Assembly: GCA_030141605.1 (NCBI GenBank) | Contig: JAQGDQ010000342.1 | Span: forward strand, 141,501-205,500 | Origin: Tubiluchus corallicola | Lineage: Eukaryota; Priapulida; Priapulimorpha; Priapulimorphida; Tubiluchidae | Direction: 5' to 3' | Length of the DNA: 64,000 nt | Shown here: piece by piece, positions 63,028-64,000 of the stretch | Layout of the letters: each line of letters begins with the position of its first letter | Position numbering within the stretch: position 1 is the first letter of the stretch | Program-made: the position numbers and the translations under genes | The notes under the pieces: generated by a model | Told to the model about the DNA's origin: nothing | Seen by the model: only the letters and a program-made list of their open reading frames with translations | The model's database searches: none

Positions 63028-63554
63028 AAATGCTTTTTTTCTCTTGTACTGTACATATTTGCACGGTTAAACAAAACAAGTGAACTGCTGTCATATTCAC
63101 TACTGCCATCGCGGGTGAAAGACGTAACACATTTATCCTGTTCGCAACATTGATGACTATAGAAACTTCGTTACTCATTTTGCAGCATTTGAAAAATTTT
63201 TTGTTTCGTCTATGAATTGTTGGATCTCTTTCCCACAATGGTTATGTGTAGTGTCATCTGTAAGCGCATTCAAACGGGAATTAAGAACAGTACTGAAGTT
63301 TAACATTAATCGCAAGCATTATTCATATGGTGGGAGACCCGACTCTGTCGGCACGCATGCATATTGGTTTTAGTCAGTTAAATGGTGATTTGTTTTTAAA
63401 ATGCTGCAAAGTTTATAATGGTCTCCTTGTCTGCATAAATTGTGGTTGTGGTTATTTCTGCCTTCATTATTAGTATGCCAATGATGCTATGTTCAGTCAA
63501 TTAAATAACATATTATTGCCTTTGAATTTCAATATTTTACAACAATAGTAATAG
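63022..63554. other. spacer between the two LINE fragments
   Basis: About 530 bases of intron separating the head-to-head RT fragments. No recognisable feature. Confidence 0.4.
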
Positions 63555-63948
63555 TCACTTTAATAACATATACACAAAAATGGCATCTAGCACATCATAT
63601 ATCCGACAAGTTAAAGGGCAACTAACAAAGGAAACTAAGACACTAATATATAAAACTTTAGTTCTACCACACTTCTTATATGGATGTACGCTACTTCAAA
63701 AAACCAAAAGAGAAAATTACTTAAAATTAAATCTCCTTCAGAACTATGCGTTGAGATTGATAGCTGGGTACTCGTACGAACGTAAGGCAAGTAGACAAAA
63801 ATTCAAAGCTTCAACAACTAACCTGAGAAAAACTTTAAAATTCCCAGTCATTGAAGCACACAAGGAATATTTTACTCTGCTTTTTATACGACAACATACA
63901 CGCGAATTCAGAATTCATATATCCATGGCCATATTAATTAAATCATAA
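63555..63948 (+). mobile_element. non-LTR RT C-terminal fragment, copy B (inverted to copy A)
   Basis: The first 334 bases are about 97-98% identical to the reverse complement of 62658-62992 (I count about 8 differences, no gaps that break the frame). The frame stays open to 63948, although the last 20 codons are outside the shared part. Both copies start at the same base, AGTCACTTTAATAACATA, so they share a 5' breakpoint. Confidence 0.82.
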
Positions 63949-64000
63949 TTTTTCATTTTTTGCGCATAGTTGAAAATATATTTGATTTTATTCGTCGTTA

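Noticed and set aside
61762..63999. Search for HPD exon 4
   Set aside because: No acceptor followed by the expected frame was found; an AG before CAAGCAATTTTTGAG near 62051 runs into a stop.

Overview
The window is genomic DNA from an invertebrate animal, most likely a protostome. It is AT-rich, has widely spaced and mostly intron-containing genes with GT-AG introns, long dinucleotide repeats and many degraded transposons. Troponin T restricts it to bilaterians, and the ionotropic-receptor-type (IR) channel genes point to protostomes. I cannot name the phylum from the sequence alone.

Layout. (1) 277-8228, minus strand: the 5' two thirds of a formin-binding-protein-4 (FNBP4) homologue, eight coding exons assembled here with consistent splice phases; the gene runs off the left edge. 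Its introns hold a hAT-like element, a piggyBac-like MITE and an inverted copy of part of one of its own exons. (2) 8.6-9.4 kb: a decayed non-LTR retrotransposon. (3) 10.7-19.6 kb, plus strand: a tandem cluster of intronless IR-like receptor genes, two intact (13172-14578, 18209-19603) and three broken copies, with duplicated flanks that record the duplications. (4) 23183-24346: ERGIC3 with an uninterrupted coding region, bracketed by a pair of direct repeats. (5) 28074-41381, minus strand: a complete troponin T gene of 11 core coding exons plus a 15-nt candidate microexon; one position is a pair of 81-nt exons that look mutually exclusive. Large (GA)n and (CT)n tracts, an RTE-type LINE fragment, MITEs and a foldback element sit in its introns. 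(6) 41.4-51.8 kb: mostly repeats, a possible distal troponin T promoter and a 5S-rRNA-like SINE head. (7) 51876-52760, minus strand: an intronless divergent forkhead factor, perhaps FoxJ1-like. (8) 56482-58338: ABCF2 in one coding exon. (9) 59260 to beyond the right edge: the first three coding exons of 4-hydroxyphenylpyruvate dioxygenase (HPD); exon 1 codes only the initiator Met. Two near-identical LINE fragments lie head to head in the following intron.

The genes do not form a pathway. They are unlinked animal genes (splicing/actin adaptor, chemoreceptor-like channels, secretory-pathway receptor, muscle regulator, transcription factor, ribosome-associated ATPase, tyrosine catabolism) that are neighbours by chance. 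The points most worth a second look are the duplicated exons of troponin T, complementary intronic repeats flanking two of its core exons, the antisense self-copy inside FNBP4, and the receptor cluster with a still-open ligand-lobe-only fragment.
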